Numbered from the stretch's first letter, positions 8,995 to 19,035 are shown. The stretch is 64,000 nt of DNA from Dictyoglomus sp. (GCA_025060475.1 JANXBZ010000001.1:62001-126000); one strand, 5' to 3'. The notes: a model not told the origin generated them from the sequence alone. Program-made: numbers and translations.

Positions 8995-9633
8995 TTATTT
9001 ATCATGAGGAGTAAATACTTTTTTTGAGATATTCTTCTTAATCTCTTTCATAGACCAGTTTAGTATACCTATCAATAGACCGATCCCCCAAAAAGCCCCA
9101 GGAGGCATAATGAAAGCAAGGGCAGGCTTAAAAAAAGAGGGCATTATAGGAATACCAAGAAGAGTTCCTGATCCTAAAAGTTCTCTTATACCTGCCAAAA
9201 CTGTTATACTCCAAAAGTAACCTATACTCATTCCTAAACCATCAGCTATAGAATTCAGAATATTATTCTTATAGGCAAAGGCCTCAGCTCTTCCAATAAT
9301 AATACAATTAACAACAATTAAAGGAATGAAAATACCTAGAGAATGATGAAGTTCAGGCATATATGCAGACATTACTAAATCAGTTATAGTAGTAAAAGTA
9401 CCAATAACAATAATAAATATAGGAATCCTTATATTGTAAGGTATTATCGGTCTAAGCAAAGACACAAAAATATTTGAAAATATCATCACAAAGGAAAAAG
9501 CAAATCCCATACCAATCCCATTCGCTAAATTTGTAGTAACCGCAAGAACAGAACATAATCCTATCATCAATATTAATACAGGATTTTCTTTAAAAATTCC
9601 ATTTACGAAATTTACCCAAAATTCCCTTGCCAT
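8995..9633 (-). CDS. rnfE: Rnf complex membrane subunit RnfE
   Basis: A 212-residue protein with about six membrane helices, related to RnfA and NqrD. Typical segments are NPVLILMIGLCSVLAVT near the start, IRIPIFIIVIGTFTT, LIVVNCIIIGRAEAFAYKN in the middle and AGIRELLGSGTLLG further on, with the conserved Cys in the two half-helices. It forms the membrane core of the Rnf complex with RnfA. Its position between rnfG and rnfA is the usual one, with gaps of 13-15 bases and a Shine-Dalgarno sequence in each gap. Confidence 0.96.
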   Translation of the reverse strand: MAREFWVNFVNGIFKENPVLILMIGLCSVLAVTTNLANGIGMGFAFSFVMIFSNIFVSLLRPIIPYNIRIPIFIIVIGTFTTITDLVMSAYMPELHHSLGIFIPLIVVNCIIIGRAEAFAYKNNILNSIADGLGMSIGYFWSITVLAGIRELLGSGTLLGIPIMPSFFKPALAFIMPPGAFWGIGLLIGILNWSMKEIKKNISKKVFTPHDK

Positions 9634-9648
9634 AAAAACTCCCCCTTA

Positions 9649-10182
9649 TTAATCCTTAATGACTAAAGCTTCTTTTACAGCTCTTAGTACTGCCCTTGAA
9701 GATATGGTAGCTCCAGTAATAGGTTGAATATCTTTTTTAAGTTCCATATTAGGAGAATTCTTACCAATGAACTGATTTAAAAATTCATCTTTAGTTATTT
9801 CCGCTCCTAAACCTGGTGTTTCTTGTTGAGAAATAATCTTAACTTTTGTGATCTTTCCTAGAGTATCTATACCCACTAAAAGATTAATATCACTACTATA
9901 TCCTCGAATAACTAATTCAACAACTTTTCCAACTTTTTGATTATTATTTTTTCCTTCATATACTCCTATAATTTTAACCATTTTATCTTTAGGTTTAGGA
10001 ATATCACTAATATTATCAAAGTGTTTTGCCAGAGGTAAAATTTCCTGAAGGGCTTGAAGCTTTTCTTTTTCTTTTTGCATTGCAATAATTTTTTGAGTCT
10101 GAATATAAACATAGGCTAAAGCTCCTGCTGCTATAGCACATATTATCATAAGAATCACTCCATAGAGAACTATTTCTTTCAT
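9649..10182 (-). CDS. rnfG: Rnf complex FMN-carrying subunit RnfG
   Basis: A 177-residue protein with an N-terminal membrane helix (about 5-27) and an exported FMN-binding domain. The covalent FMN attachment motif TGATIS is at residues 156-161, with S161 the expected acceptor (Ser in place of the more common Thr). The upstream stretch QQETPGLGAEI is also conserved in the family. ApbE, encoded in the same operon, would attach the FMN. The start overlaps the rnfD stop by four bases. Confidence 0.95.
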   Translation of the reverse strand: MKEIVLYGVILMIICAIAAGALAYVYIQTQKIIAMQKEKEKLQALQEILPLAKHFDNISDIPKPKDKMVKIIGVYEGKNNNQKVGKVVELVIRGYSSDINLLVGIDTLGKITKVKIISQQETPGLGAEITKDEFLNQFIGKNSPNMELKKDIQPITGATISSRAVLRAVKEALVIKD

Positions 10183-11117
10183 TTCTTCACCTCTCCAAAT
10201 TTATGAGGCTTAATACTTCTATCTATTAAAGGTGTAAGAGCATTCATGACTAATATCCCATATGTAACACCTTCTGGATAACTTCCAAATATCCGAATCA
10301 TTAGAGTCAGAAAACCTGCACCAATTCCAAAAATTAATCTACCTTTAGGAGTTAAAGGTGTTGTTACCCAATCGGTAGCCATAAAGAAGGCTCCTAAGAA
10401 AACTCCACCTGATAAAATTTGAAATATTGGATCCTTTCTGAATAACAAAGATAAAACCATTATTGATAGGATATAACTAATTGGAATTCTCCAATCAATT
10501 ATATTCTTGTAAATAAGCCAAATACCCCCAATAAGTAGAAAAAGAGCAGAAGTTTCTCCTATAGATCCTGAAACTTTTCCTATAAATAAATCCCAGTAAG
10601 AAGGTAAAGAATAAGGTAACTTTAACTTTTCTATTGCTAGTGGAGTTGCTGTAGAAACAGGAGTGGCAGAAGTTAATGGGTTTATCCAAGAAGTCATAAT
10701 TACTGGATAAGAGGTTAATAGAAAAGCTCTACCTACCAATGCTGGATTTAAAAAATTCCCTCCTAATCCACCAAAAATTTGTTTTGTTAATATTATTGCT
10801 ACTCCTGTTCCAATCACAGGAATCCATAAAGGAACTCGTGGTGGTAAGGTTAAGGCTAAGAGTAAACCTGTAACCACCGCACTAAAATCTAATAAGCTAT
10901 TTAAAGATTTTCTTCTAATTAAAAGAGCTAATCCCTCCCACATAACTGCGGAAACTATGCTTACAAGTATAACAAACAATGAATAAATACCAAAAAAATA
11001 AATTCCTGCTATAGTAGCAGGAATAAGAGACATAATCACATTTAACATTACTTTACTCACATCTTCATCAGCGAAAATGTGAGGTGAAGAAGATACAATT
11101 AACTCTTTTTCTTCCAT
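10179..11117 (-). CDS. rnfD: Rnf complex membrane subunit RnfD
   Basis: A 312-residue protein of the NqrB/RnfD family with about nine or ten membrane helices. It shows SSSPHIFADEDVSKVM at the start, KQIFGGLGGNFLNPALVGRA in the middle and FMATDWVTTPLTPKGR near residue 245. The stretch VSTATPLA (154-161) fits the flavinylation motif, with T158 the expected FMN-carrying Thr. RnfD lies in the ion path of the pump. It follows rnfC with a 12-base gap and overlaps rnfG by four bases. Confidence 0.96.
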   Translation of the reverse strand: MEEKELIVSSSPHIFADEDVSKVMLNVIMSLIPATIAGIYFFGIYSLFVILVSIVSAVMWEGLALLIRRKSLNSLLDFSAVVTGLLLALTLPPRVPLWIPVIGTGVAIILTKQIFGGLGGNFLNPALVGRAFLLTSYPVIMTSWINPLTSATPVSTATPLAIEKLKLPYSLPSYWDLFIGKVSGSIGETSALFLLIGGIWLIYKNIIDWRIPISYILSIMVLSLLFRKDPIFQILSGGVFLGAFFMATDWVTTPLTPKGRLIFGIGAGFLTLMIRIFGSYPEGVTYGILVMNALTPLIDRSIKPHKFGEVKK

Positions 11118-11129
11118 AGGATATTCCTC

Positions 11130-12440
11130 CTATTTTCTTCGCTTTTCAAAAATCTCAGATTTTGCCATTCTAATCCACTGAACTAAAGGTCTTCTAGAGG
11201 GACAAATATAACTACATGAACCACACTCCATACAATCCAGTGCTCCTTCTTTTTCTGCTAATTCTGTTTTCCTCAAACGAGAATACTCCGCAATAACAGT
11301 TGGAATAAGATTCATAGGACATACATCAAGACATCTTCCACAGCGAACACACGCAAGAGTATCATTGTTCTTTATAAAACTTCGTGGAAAGACTAAAACT
11401 CCAGAGGTTCCTTTTACAATGGGAGTTGCTAGGCTGTAGATAGTTACTCCCATCATAGGACCACCAAATATTACTTTTCCAGGCACATCTGAAAATCCTC
11501 CACATTCTTCTATAAGCTTGAATACTGGAGTTCCAATGCGAACATTAAGATTCTTAGGCTCCTTAATACCCTCCCCTGTTACTGTTACACCTCGCGATAT
11601 TAGTGGTAATCCTGTCTTAAAATGTTCAGCTATTGCACATGCTGTTCCCACATTATTAACTATAACTCCTACATCTAGAGGGAGACCTCCAGAGGGTACT
11701 TCTCTTCCCAAAATAGCTTTTATCAATTGTTTTTCAGAACCTTGTGGGTATTTTGTCTTTAAAACTACTATTTCCATATCTTTTTTTAGATATTTCTTTA
11801 AAATCTCTCCTGCATCCTTTTTATTATCTTCTATGGCAATAATTCCTTTTTTCACCCCTAAAACATACATTAATATCTGAAGACCTTCTATAATCAATTC
11901 TGGTTTCTCTAACATTAAACGATAATCAATAGTTAAATAAGGTTCACATTCTGCTCCATTTAAAATTACAACATCAATTTTTTTTTCAGGAGGTGGAGTT
12001 ATTTTAACATGAGTAGGAAAAGCAGCACCACCTAATCCAACAATTCCTGCCTCTCTTATTTTTCTTCTTATCTCATCAGGAGATAGATTTTCCCAAGAAA
12101 TTGGAGAAATATCAGGAAAAACCTCATCCTTTCCATCACTCTCTATTTCTATTGTTAAAACAGGTTTTCCTGTGGGATGTGGATGAAAACCAATTTTTCT
12201 CACAAATCCTGAGGTAGGAGCATGAATCGGTGACGTCACAAAACTTTGTGCATCCCCAATTTTTTGGCCTTTATAAACATAGTCTTTTACTTTCACTAAA
12301 GGCTGAGCAGGAGCACCTGTATGTTGTTGAGTTGGAATAAAAAATCTTTCAGGTAAAGCGATAGAAGTTATTGGCGAAGATTTTGATAAATCCTTTTTTG
12401 TTGGAGGATGAACGCCACCACGAAAAGTTAAAAAACCCAT
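11130..12440 (-). CDS. rnfC: Rnf complex NADH-reacting subunit RnfC
   Basis: A 436-residue soluble subunit that exchanges electrons with NAD(H). The opening FRGGVHPPTKKDLS is typical, followed by a barrel-like domain, the GLGGAAFPTHVKI stretch of the FMN/NADH-binding part, a SLBB-like region, and two ferredoxin groups near the end (CVRCGRCLDVCP and CMECGSCSYICP). It is the first gene of the complete rnfCDGEAB set. It begins 17 bases after valS with no terminator in the gap, so the set seems to be transcribed with the tig-clpPX-valS genes. Confidence 0.96.
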   Translation of the reverse strand: MGFLTFRGGVHPPTKKDLSKSSPITSIALPERFFIPTQQHTGAPAQPLVKVKDYVYKGQKIGDAQSFVTSPIHAPTSGFVRKIGFHPHPTGKPVLTIEIESDGKDEVFPDISPISWENLSPDEIRRKIREAGIVGLGGAAFPTHVKITPPPEKKIDVVILNGAECEPYLTIDYRLMLEKPELIIEGLQILMYVLGVKKGIIAIEDNKKDAGEILKKYLKKDMEIVVLKTKYPQGSEKQLIKAILGREVPSGGLPLDVGVIVNNVGTACAIAEHFKTGLPLISRGVTVTGEGIKEPKNLNVRIGTPVFKLIEECGGFSDVPGKVIFGGPMMGVTIYSLATPIVKGTSGVLVFPRSFIKNNDTLACVRCGRCLDVCPMNLIPTVIAEYSRLRKTELAEKEGALDCMECGSCSYICPSRRPLVQWIRMAKSEIFEKRRK

Positions 12441-12457
12441 ATATACCTCCTTAATTT

Positions 12458-15100
12458 TTACTCCAACATTTTCATTCTTTCTAACAGTACCTCTTTTTTT
12501 CTTAATAATTCTCTATACTTTTCTCTTTCTTTCTCAATTACATGAGAAGGAGCTTTTTCAATAAAGGATAAATTATTCAACCTTTCTTCTAGATTTTTTA
12601 TTACTCTTTCTAATTCTTCAATTTCTTTATTTATTTTTTCTTTTTCTCTTTCTAAATTTATTAAACCAGAAAGATAGATATAATAACTTGTATTATTTAC
12701 CAATACATGAGCAACATTTTTCTCATAAATCATATGCTCAGATTCTACAAGTTCTATCTTTGCTAAGTTAGTAAAATATCCAGAAAATCCCTTTAAAAGA
12801 ATTTTCTCCTTAATGTTATCAGTAAAGAAAAATACTTTTATTCTTTCAGAGATAGGAATATTAAACTCTGCTCTTAAGGCTCTTATTTTTCTTATAGATT
12901 CTTTTATAAATTCCATATTTATTTCACTTTCTTCGTCAATAAAATCTTCCTCATAATTAGGCCAAGGATTTATCATTATACTTTCTGAATGATAGGGAAG
13001 CTTCTGCCAAATTTCTTCAGTTATAAAAGGCATTACAGGATGTAATAGTAAGAGATTTGTTGTTAACACTTTCCACAAAATAGATTGAGCAATAAGCTTA
13101 CTTTCAGGATCCTCTTTATTAGACAATCTTGGTTTTACTAATTCTATATACCAATCACAAAATTCAGACCAAAAGAAATTGTAAATGGTCTTTACATATT
13201 CACTAAATCTATAATTTTCTAAGTGTTCTGTTACTTCTTTTATTTCTTTTTGAAGTATACTAAGAATCCATTTATCCGAAAGAGATAACAAATGAGCCTT
13301 TAAATCAACTTTAGAATAATCTTTATCCTCCAAATTCATAAGCACAAATCGAGAAGCATTCCATAGCTTATTAGCAAAATTCTTAGTGTTTTCAAAATTC
13401 TCTTCATGAAATCTTAAATCTTGCATCTCTGTACACTGAACTGCAAGGCTAAATCTTGTAATATCCGCCCCATATTTCTCAATAAGCTCTAATGGATCCA
13501 CCCCTGTACCCTTTGATTTACTCATTCTTTTACCTTCCTTTGTAAGAACAGTAGGATGTATATAAACATGATAAAAAGGAACATCCTTTTTAAATTCTAA
13601 ACCCATCATTATCATCCGAGCAACCCAAAGATTAATAATGTCCCTTGCAGTACTCAAAACAGAAGTAGGATAATAGTATTCTAAATCAGGATTTTCCTCA
13701 GGCCATTTCAAAGTTCCAAGAGGCCATAAAGCAGAACTAAACCATGTATCTAATACATCTTCATCTTGTTTTAAGTTCAATGAACCACACTTTTCACAGT
13801 TTTTTGGTGACTCTTCTTTAACATTAACATGTCCACAATCGTTACAATACCATGCAGGAATTCTATGTCCCCACCATAATTGTCGCGAAAGACACCAGTC
13901 TTTTATATTATACATCCAGTCAAAATATATTTTCTTCCACCTATCAGGAATAAATTTAACTTTACCTTCCTCAACTACTTTTATAGCTTCCTTTGCAATC
14001 TCATCCATTCTCATAAACCATTGTTTAGATATTAATGGTTCTATAGAGGTACCACATCTATCACAAGTTGCTAAATCATGAGTATATGGCTCTTTCTTAA
14101 CAAGATAGCCTTTTTGAGTTAATAATTTTTCAATTTCCTTTCTCGCAGAATAAACATCTAATCCCTTAAACTCTCCCGCATTTTCATTCATATAACCTCT
14201 TTCATCTATAACTGTAATAAAGGGAAGATTATGTCTCTTTCCTATTTCAAAATCATCAGGATCATGAGCTGGAGTAACTTTCAACACCCCAGTTCCGAAT
14301 TCTGGATTTACAGCCTTATCGGCAATTATTGGAATTTTTCTTCCTACTAAAGGCAGAGTAACATTTTTACCAATAAAAGATCTATATCTCTCATCTTCTG
14401 GATGAACTGCTACTCCTGTATCTCCCAACATAGTTTCAGGTCGTGCAGTAGCAATTACCAAATAACCTTCTTCCTCTACTAAAGGATATCTTATATACCA
14501 AAGAAAAGATTCTTCTTCAATATATTTGACTTCTAAATCTGAAATTGCAGTCCTACAACGGGGGCACCAATTAATAATTCTCTCTCCCCTATATATATAT
14601 CCTTTATTATAAAGGTCTACAAAAGCTTTTATTACAGCTCTTGAATAAACATCATCCATAGTAAATCTTAGTCTATCCCAGTCACAAGAAACTCCTAATT
14701 TTTTAAGTTGTTCAATTATAGTTTGACCATATTTTTCTTTCCACTGCCATACTCTTTCTAAAAACTTTTCTCTTCCTAAATCCCATCTACTTTTTCCTTC
14801 TTTTAATAATTCTCTCTCCACTACTGCCTGAGTTGCAATTCCTGCATGATCCGTTCCAGGTATCCATAAAGCATTAAATCCTTGCATTCTTTTCCATCTA
14901 ATAAGAATATCCTGAATTGTAGCATTCAGAGCATGGCCTAAATGCAAAGAACCTGTAATATTAGGAGGTGGTAAAACAATGGTAAACGGATTTTTAGTAT
15001 AATCTACATAAGAGTTAAAATATCTCTTCTCTAACCAAAAAGAATACCATCTGTTTTCTACTTTTTTAAAATCATATATACTTGGAAGCTCCTCTTTCAT
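12458..15100 (-). CDS. valS: Valyl-tRNA synthetase
   Basis: An 880-residue class I aminoacyl-tRNA synthetase. Motifs in order: PPPNITGSLHLGHALN (HIGH-type ATP motif, about 40-55), the editing domain with ATARPETMLGDTGVAVHP (about 218-235), Cys pairs of a zinc-type insert, KMSKSKGTGVDP (KMSKS motif, about 520-530), a WNASRF tRNA-binding region and a C-terminal coiled coil of about 65 residues typical of ValRS. The length is normal. It attaches Val to tRNA-Val and edits Thr. It sits between clpX (12-base gap) and rnfC. Confidence 0.97.
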   Translation of the reverse strand: MKEELPSIYDFKKVENRWYSFWLEKRYFNSYVDYTKNPFTIVLPPPNITGSLHLGHALNATIQDILIRWKRMQGFNALWIPGTDHAGIATQAVVERELLKEGKSRWDLGREKFLERVWQWKEKYGQTIIEQLKKLGVSCDWDRLRFTMDDVYSRAVIKAFVDLYNKGYIYRGERIINWCPRCRTAISDLEVKYIEEESFLWYIRYPLVEEEGYLVIATARPETMLGDTGVAVHPEDERYRSFIGKNVTLPLVGRKIPIIADKAVNPEFGTGVLKVTPAHDPDDFEIGKRHNLPFITVIDERGYMNENAGEFKGLDVYSARKEIEKLLTQKGYLVKKEPYTHDLATCDRCGTSIEPLISKQWFMRMDEIAKEAIKVVEEGKVKFIPDRWKKIYFDWMYNIKDWCLSRQLWWGHRIPAWYCNDCGHVNVKEESPKNCEKCGSLNLKQDEDVLDTWFSSALWPLGTLKWPEENPDLEYYYPTSVLSTARDIINLWVARMIMMGLEFKKDVPFYHVYIHPTVLTKEGKRMSKSKGTGVDPLELIEKYGADITRFSLAVQCTEMQDLRFHEENFENTKNFANKLWNASRFVLMNLEDKDYSKVDLKAHLLSLSDKWILSILQKEIKEVTEHLENYRFSEYVKTIYNFFWSEFCDWYIELVKPRLSNKEDPESKLIAQSILWKVLTTNLLLLHPVMPFITEEIWQKLPYHSESIMINPWPNYEEDFIDEESEINMEFIKESIRKIRALRAEFNIPISERIKVFFFTDNIKEKILLKGFSGYFTNLAKIELVESEHMIYEKNVAHVLVNNTSYYIYLSGLINLEREKEKINKEIEELERVIKNLEERLNNLSFIEKAPSHVIEKEREKYRELLRKKEVLLERMKMLE

Positions 15101-15112
15101 AATTAAAGCCTC

Positions 15113-16339
15113 CTATCCTACACTCCTCAATAAGTTCTCCCATGAAAACATTCTACGATTATATACCATCTCAGGGGTTACAATAAATTTCTTGATATTT
15201 AATTTAGGTAATTCATACATTATTTCTAACATAAGTTCTTCCATTACTGCTCGTAATCCCCGTGCTCCCGTCCCCTTTTCTTGAGCTTCTTTTACAACTG
15301 CTCTAAGTGCTTCAACTGAAAACTCCAATTCAATTCCGTCTAAAGCTAGAAGAGCTTGATATTGTTTTACCAAGGCATTTTTAGGTTCAATAAGAATTCT
15401 AAACAACTCTTCATCATCCAAAGGATCTAAAACAGTAACAATAGGAAATCTTCCTACAAACTCAGGAATCATCCCAAATTTTAAAAGATCCTCAGGAAGA
15501 ATTTCCTTTAAGATAGAACTCAAGTTTCTTTTTTTCTTAGGTTCAATTTTAGAACCAAAACCAATATTACTTACATCTAATCTTTTTTCGATAATTTTTT
15601 CAATACCCTCGAAAGATCCTCCTGCTATAAATAGAATATCCTTGGTATTAATCTGAATAAATTCCTGATAGGGATGTTTTCTCCCACCTTGAGGAGGAAC
15701 ATTAGCAATAGTTCCTTCTACGATTCTTAAAAGTGCTTGTTGTACTCCTTCCCCAGAAACATCTCGTGTTATGGAGGGATTTTCAGATTTTCTCGAAATT
15801 TTATCGATTTCATCAATATATATAATTCCTTTTTCAGCTCTCTTTATGTCCCAATTGGCATTTTGAATTAATCTTAAAAGAATATTTTCTACGTCTTCTC
15901 CCACATATCCTGCCTCTGTCAGGGTTGTTGCGTCCGCTATAGCAAAAGGAACCTTTAAAAATTTAGCAAGAGTTTCTGCAAGAAGAGTTTTACCTACACC
16001 TGTAGGACCAATAAGAAGAATATTACTTTTTTGAAGTTCAACATCGCCTCTTAATCTATCTCTGTAAAAGATTCTCTTATAGTGATTATATACAGCAACA
16101 GAAATAACTTTTTTCGCTTTTTCTTGGCCAATAACATATTGATCCAAAAAAGCCTTTATTTCTGAGGGAGTTGGTAATCTAAACTCCTCTTTCACTTTCT
16201 CTTCTTCATTTTGAGAGATTAAATTATGGCAAATTTCTACACATTCATCACATATAAAAACTCCTGGACCTGAAATTATCTTCTTTACTTCCTTTTGAGC
16301 CTTACCACAGAAAGAACATCTTATTTCTTTTGTCCCCAT
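15113..16339 (-). CDS. clpX: ATP-dependent protease ATPase ClpX
   Basis: A 408-residue AAA+ unfoldase. It has the N-terminal zinc domain (CSFCGK and CDECVEIC, residues 9-37), Walker A GPTGVGKT (about 112-119), Walker [11 protein letters not shown], the GRFPIV region and the GARGLRA sensor 2. ClpX unfolds tagged proteins and feeds them to ClpP, encoded just upstream with a 14-base gap. The order tig-clpP-clpX is the classical one. Confidence 0.98.
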   Translation of the reverse strand: MGTKEIRCSFCGKAQKEVKKIISGPGVFICDECVEICHNLISQNEEEKVKEEFRLPTPSEIKAFLDQYVIGQEKAKKVISVAVYNHYKRIFYRDRLRGDVELQKSNILLIGPTGVGKTLLAETLAKFLKVPFAIADATTLTEAGYVGEDVENILLRLIQNANWDIKRAEKGIIYIDEIDKISRKSENPSITRDVSGEGVQQALLRIVEGTIANVPPQGGRKHPYQEFIQINTKDILFIAGGSFEGIEKIIEKRLDVSNIGFGSKIEPKKKRNLSSILKEILPEDLLKFGMIPEFVGRFPIVTVLDPLDDEELFRILIEPKNALVKQYQALLALDGIELEFSVEALRAVVKEAQEKGTGARGLRAVMEELMLEIMYELPKLNIKKFIVTPEMVYNRRMFSWENLLRSVG

Positions 16340-16353
16340 GACTCACTCCTATT

Positions 16354-16941
16354 TTACAATTTTTTGCTTTCTAAGATTTCATCTATAATTCCATACTCCT
16401 TCGCCTCTTTTGCAGACATAAAGAAATCTCTGTCAGTATCTCTTTGAATCTTTTCTAAAGGTTGCCCTGTATGATAAGCAAGAATTTCATTTAAAGTTTG
16501 ACGAAGCTTCAATATTTCTCTTGTATGAATTTCTAGATCTGAAGCAGGTCCATATATTCCTCCTAATGGTTGATGGATCATAACCCTTGAATTAGGAAGA
16601 GCATATCTTTTTCCTCTATCTCCTGCAGAAAGAAGTATTGCAGCCATACTTGCGGCTTGGCCTACACAGACTGTAGCTACTTTTGGTTTTATATGCCTTA
16701 TGGTATCATATATAGCTAGACCTGCAGAGACTTCACCACCTGGACTATTTATATAAAGGTAAATATCTTTTTCGGGATCTTCGGATTCTAAAAAAAGAAG
16801 TTGAGCTATAACTAAATTGGCAACTTCATCATTAATAGCAGTTCCCAAAAAAACAATTCTGCTTTTTAAAAGTCGAGAGTAAATGTCATAAGCTCTTTCT
16901 CCTCGAGGTGTTTGTTCTATAACTATAGGAATTAAAGTCAT
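16354..16941 (-). CDS. clpP: ClpP protease subunit
   Basis: A 195-residue serine peptidase with the complete triad: S98 in GQAASMA, H123 in MIHQPLGG and D172 in DRDFF. Length and motifs are standard for ClpP, which forms the two-ring proteolytic barrel that works with ClpX. The ATG overlaps the tig stop by four bases, so translation is probably coupled. Confidence 0.98.
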   Translation of the reverse strand: MTLIPIVIEQTPRGERAYDIYSRLLKSRIVFLGTAINDEVANLVIAQLLFLESEDPEKDIYLYINSPGGEVSAGLAIYDTIRHIKPKVATVCVGQAASMAAILLSAGDRGKRYALPNSRVMIHQPLGGIYGPASDLEIHTREILKLRQTLNEILAYHTGQPLEKIQRDTDRDFFMSAKEAKEYGIIDEILESKKL

Positions 16942-18239
16942 TCAGATCCTCCCCCTTCATTTTTCATATTTTCTTCTATCAAAAATTCTTTGACTTTATT
17001 AATAAGTATTCTCTTCCTTAGATCTTCAATTAATCCTTCTCTATTTAAAACTCTCTTTAATTCTTTTACATCTTTATTTTCAGATCTTGCCATTTCTTCT
17101 ATATATTCTTCTAGCTCTTCATCACTTACCTTTATATTCTCTTTTTCAGCAATATAATTTAACAAGTAATCCACTTTGATTCTTGTCTTAGCAGATGATT
17201 TGAGATCTTCAATAAACTCTTCTTCACTTTTTCCAATACTTTCCAAATACTCTTGGAAAGTCTTTCCTTGTCTTTCTAAATCTCCTATTATACTTTTTAA
17301 AGAGGTTTCTACAACTGATAACACCATACTCTGGGGAGGATCTATTTCACTTCTTTCTAAAATTAATTTTAAAATTTCACCAAAAACTCTATCCTTTTCT
17401 CTTTCACGTTTCTCAAGAAGAATTCTCTCTCTTATACCTTTATATAAATCATCAAGTGTTTCATAACCTAACATTTTAGACAGAGTCTCATCACTTATAA
17501 GATCGTAAGCCCAAATCTTTTTAACTCTCCAAATTAAAGGGATAACTCTTCCTGCAAATTTACTATTAGGATAATCCTCAGGAAATTTTGTTTCAATTAT
17601 TTTATGCTCAGCAACCTTCATACCTACAAGTTCTTTTTCTATTTCAGGATTATATTCCCCATTAATTCTTATCCATAAAGGTTCTAGTCTTTCTCCTTCT
17701 TTTGTTTCCCTTTCCACATATACTAGATCTCCCTCTATAACTTCTCTATCTTCTACTGGTTTTAATTTACTATACTTCAATCTTAACTGTTCCATGACCT
17801 TATTTATTTCTTCTTCATTTACCTCAATATTATTCATCTTAATATCAAATCCCTTATATTCACCTATTTTAATCTCCGGAACAATTTCAAGAGAAAAAGA
17901 TATCTTAATTTTCTCATTTTCATTCCAAGATTGAGGTAAATTAAAGATAGGAGACGAGTATGGTTTTATCTTTTCCTTTTCTAAAACAAGTTTATACGCC
18001 TCTCTTGCAGCAATCTTTATAGCCTCAACATAAAAATCCTCACCCAAAAATTTTTCTAAAATTACTCTTGGAGCTTTACCTCTTCTAAATCCGGGGATAT
18101 TAACTCTATGTATTAAATATTTATATGTTTCTTCTAAAACAATTTCCCTCTGAGAAGAGTCTATTTCTAAATCTACTGTTAATATACTTCCTTCTTCTTT
18201 TTTAAATGTATAATTTATTGCTTCTTCTCTGATAACCAT
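16938..18239 (-). CDS. tig: Trigger factor (ribosome-associated chaperone)
   Basis: A protein of about 433 residues with the trigger factor plan: N-terminal ribosome-binding domain with the signature GFRRGKAP, a FKBP-like prolyl isomerase domain (about 150-240) and a helical C-terminal arm. I place the start at 18239 (MVIREEAIN), because the in-frame ATG at 18254 has its GGAGG a few bases downstream, where it would serve as the ribosome binding site for the 18239 start. The FKBP part lacks an obvious strong active-site match, so isomerase activity is uncertain. It heads the long run to holA. Confidence 0.95.
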   Translation of the reverse strand: MVIREEAINYTFKKEEGSILTVDLEIDSSQREIVLEETYKYLIHRVNIPGFRRGKAPRVILEKFLGEDFYVEAIKIAAREAYKLVLEKEKIKPYSSPIFNLPQSWNENEKIKISFSLEIVPEIKIGEYKGFDIKMNNIEVNEEEINKVMEQLRLKYSKLKPVEDREVIEGDLVYVERETKEGERLEPLWIRINGEYNPEIEKELVGMKVAEHKIIETKFPEDYPNSKFAGRVIPLIWRVKKIWAYDLISDETLSKMLGYETLDDLYKGIRERILLEKREREKDRVFGEILKLILERSEIDPPQSMVLSVVETSLKSIIGDLERQGKTFQEYLESIGKSEEEFIEDLKSSAKTRIKVDYLLNYIAEKENIKVSDEELEEYIEEMARSENKDVKELKRVLNREGLIEDLRKRILINKVKEFLIEENMKNEGGGSE

Positions 18240-18266
18240 CTTTCTTCCTCCCATAAAATAAATAAT

Positions 18267-18287
18267 ACCTCAGATTCTCTCTGAGGT
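18267..18287 (-). terminator. Hairpin between tRNA cluster and tig
   Basis: On the minus strand an 8-bp stem (ACCTCAGA with TCTGAGGT) with a GAGAA loop is followed by an imperfect T-rich stretch. It could end the tRNA transcript. A TATAAT on the minus strand at 18292-18297 would place a start near 18285, in which case the hairpin would instead sit at the very 5' end of the tig mRNA. Both readings are possible. Confidence 0.5.
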
Positions 18288-18310
18288 CTTAATTATATAA
18301 TCTTTGTTAT

Positions 18311-18385
18311 TGGAGCGGGAGACGGGATTTGAACCCGCGGCCTTCTCCTTGGCAAGGAGACGCTCTACCCCTGAGCTACTCCCGC
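18311..18385 (-). tRNA. tRNA-Gly (anticodon GCC)
   Basis: A 75-base cloverleaf on the minus strand with encoded CCA. The anticodon stem CTCCT/AGGAG encloses TTGCCAA, giving anticodon GCC. The T-arm contains GGGTTTGAACCC. It is the last gene of the eight-tRNA cluster. Confidence 0.96.
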
Positions 18386-18394
18386 ATATAAAAT

Positions 18395-18479
18395 TGGTGC
18401 GAGGGGCGGGAGTTGAACCCGCACGGGTTTTCCCCACTAGATCCTAAGTCTAGCGCGTCTGCCTTTCCGCCACCCTCGC
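18395..18479 (-). tRNA. tRNA-Leu (anticodon TAG)
   Basis: An 85-base class II tRNA with long variable arm and encoded CCA. The anticodon stem CTAGA/TCTAG encloses CTTAGGA, giving anticodon TAG. The acceptor stem is GCGAGGG/CCCTCGC with discriminator A. Confidence 0.96.
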
Positions 18480-18490
18480 ATTAAAAAAGC

Positions 18491-18566
18491 TGGTGAGCCG
18501 TGCAGGAATCGAACCTGCAACCCCCTGATTAAGAGTCAGGTGCTCTACCTGTTGAGCTAACGGCTC
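18491..18566 (-). tRNA. tRNA-Lys (anticodon CTT)
   Basis: A 76-base tRNA with encoded CCA. The anticodon stem CCTGA/TCAGG encloses CTCTTAA, giving CTT. The acceptor stem is GAGCCGT/ACGGCTC. Confidence 0.96.
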
Positions 18567-18575
18567 ACCCACATA

Positions 18576-18652
18576 TGGCGCGCCCGGGAGGATTCGAACC
18601 TCCGGCCCACGGATTAGAAGTCCGTTGCTCTGTCCTACTGAGCTACGGGCGC
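18576..18652 (-). tRNA. tRNA-Arg (anticodon TCT)
   Basis: A 77-base tRNA with encoded CCA. The anticodon stem ACGGA/TCCGT encloses CTTCTAA, giving TCT, which reads the AGA codon that dominates Arg usage in this window. Confidence 0.96.
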
Positions 18653-18658
18653 TTAACT

Positions 18659-18736
18659 TGGGGTGAACGACGGGATTCGAACCCGCGACCACTGGGGCCA
18701 CAACCCAGCGCTCTACCAAACTGAGCTACGTTCACC
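18659..18736 (-). tRNA. tRNA-His (anticodon GTG)
   Basis: The anticodon stem CTGGG/CCCAG encloses TTGTGGC, giving GTG. The acceptor stem is GTGAACG/CGTTCAC with discriminator C and encoded CCA. An extra encoded G stands at the -1 position (18736), as expected for tRNA-His. Confidence 0.96.
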
Positions 18737-18751
18737 ATATTTGTCAAAGTT

Positions 18752-18828
18752 TGGCGCGCCCAGGAGGACTTGAACCCCCGGCCCGCAGATTCGAAGTCTG
18801 CCGCTCTATCCAGCTGAGCTATGGGCGC
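18752..18828 (-). tRNA. tRNA-Arg (anticodon TCG)
   Basis: A 77-base tRNA with encoded CCA. The anticodon stem GCAGA/TCTGC encloses CTTCGAA, giving TCG. A U34 tRNA for CGN codons, rather than the common ACG anticodon, is a little unusual for a bacterium. Confidence 0.96.
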
Positions 18829-18834
18829 AAGCAA

Positions 18835-18911
<77 letters not shown>

Positions 18912-18917
18912 CCATTC

Positions 18918-18994
18918 TGGTCGGGGCAGCTGGATTTGAACCAGCGACCTCCTGGTCCCAAACCAGGCGCGCTCATCCTCTGCGCCATGCCCCG
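18918..18994 (-). tRNA. tRNA-Pro (anticodon TGG)
   Basis: A 77-base tRNA with encoded CCA. The anticodon stem CCTGG/CCAGG encloses TTTGGGA, giving TGG. The acceptor stem is CGGGGCA/TGCCCCG. It is the first gene of the minus-strand tRNA cluster. Confidence 0.96.
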
Positions 18995-19006
18995 CTGGCT
19001 AATAAA

Positions 19007-19035
19007 ATGATATATAAAAATACTTGCTTAGTCAA
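19007..19035 (-). promoter_or_regulatory. Promoter of the eight-tRNA operon
   Basis: On the minus strand, TTGACT (19030-19035) and TATCAT (19007-19012) are separated by 17 bases. The predicted start near 19000 is only a few bases before tRNA-Pro at 18994. No other promoter is seen inside the cluster, so the eight tRNAs are probably one transcript. Confidence 0.7.
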
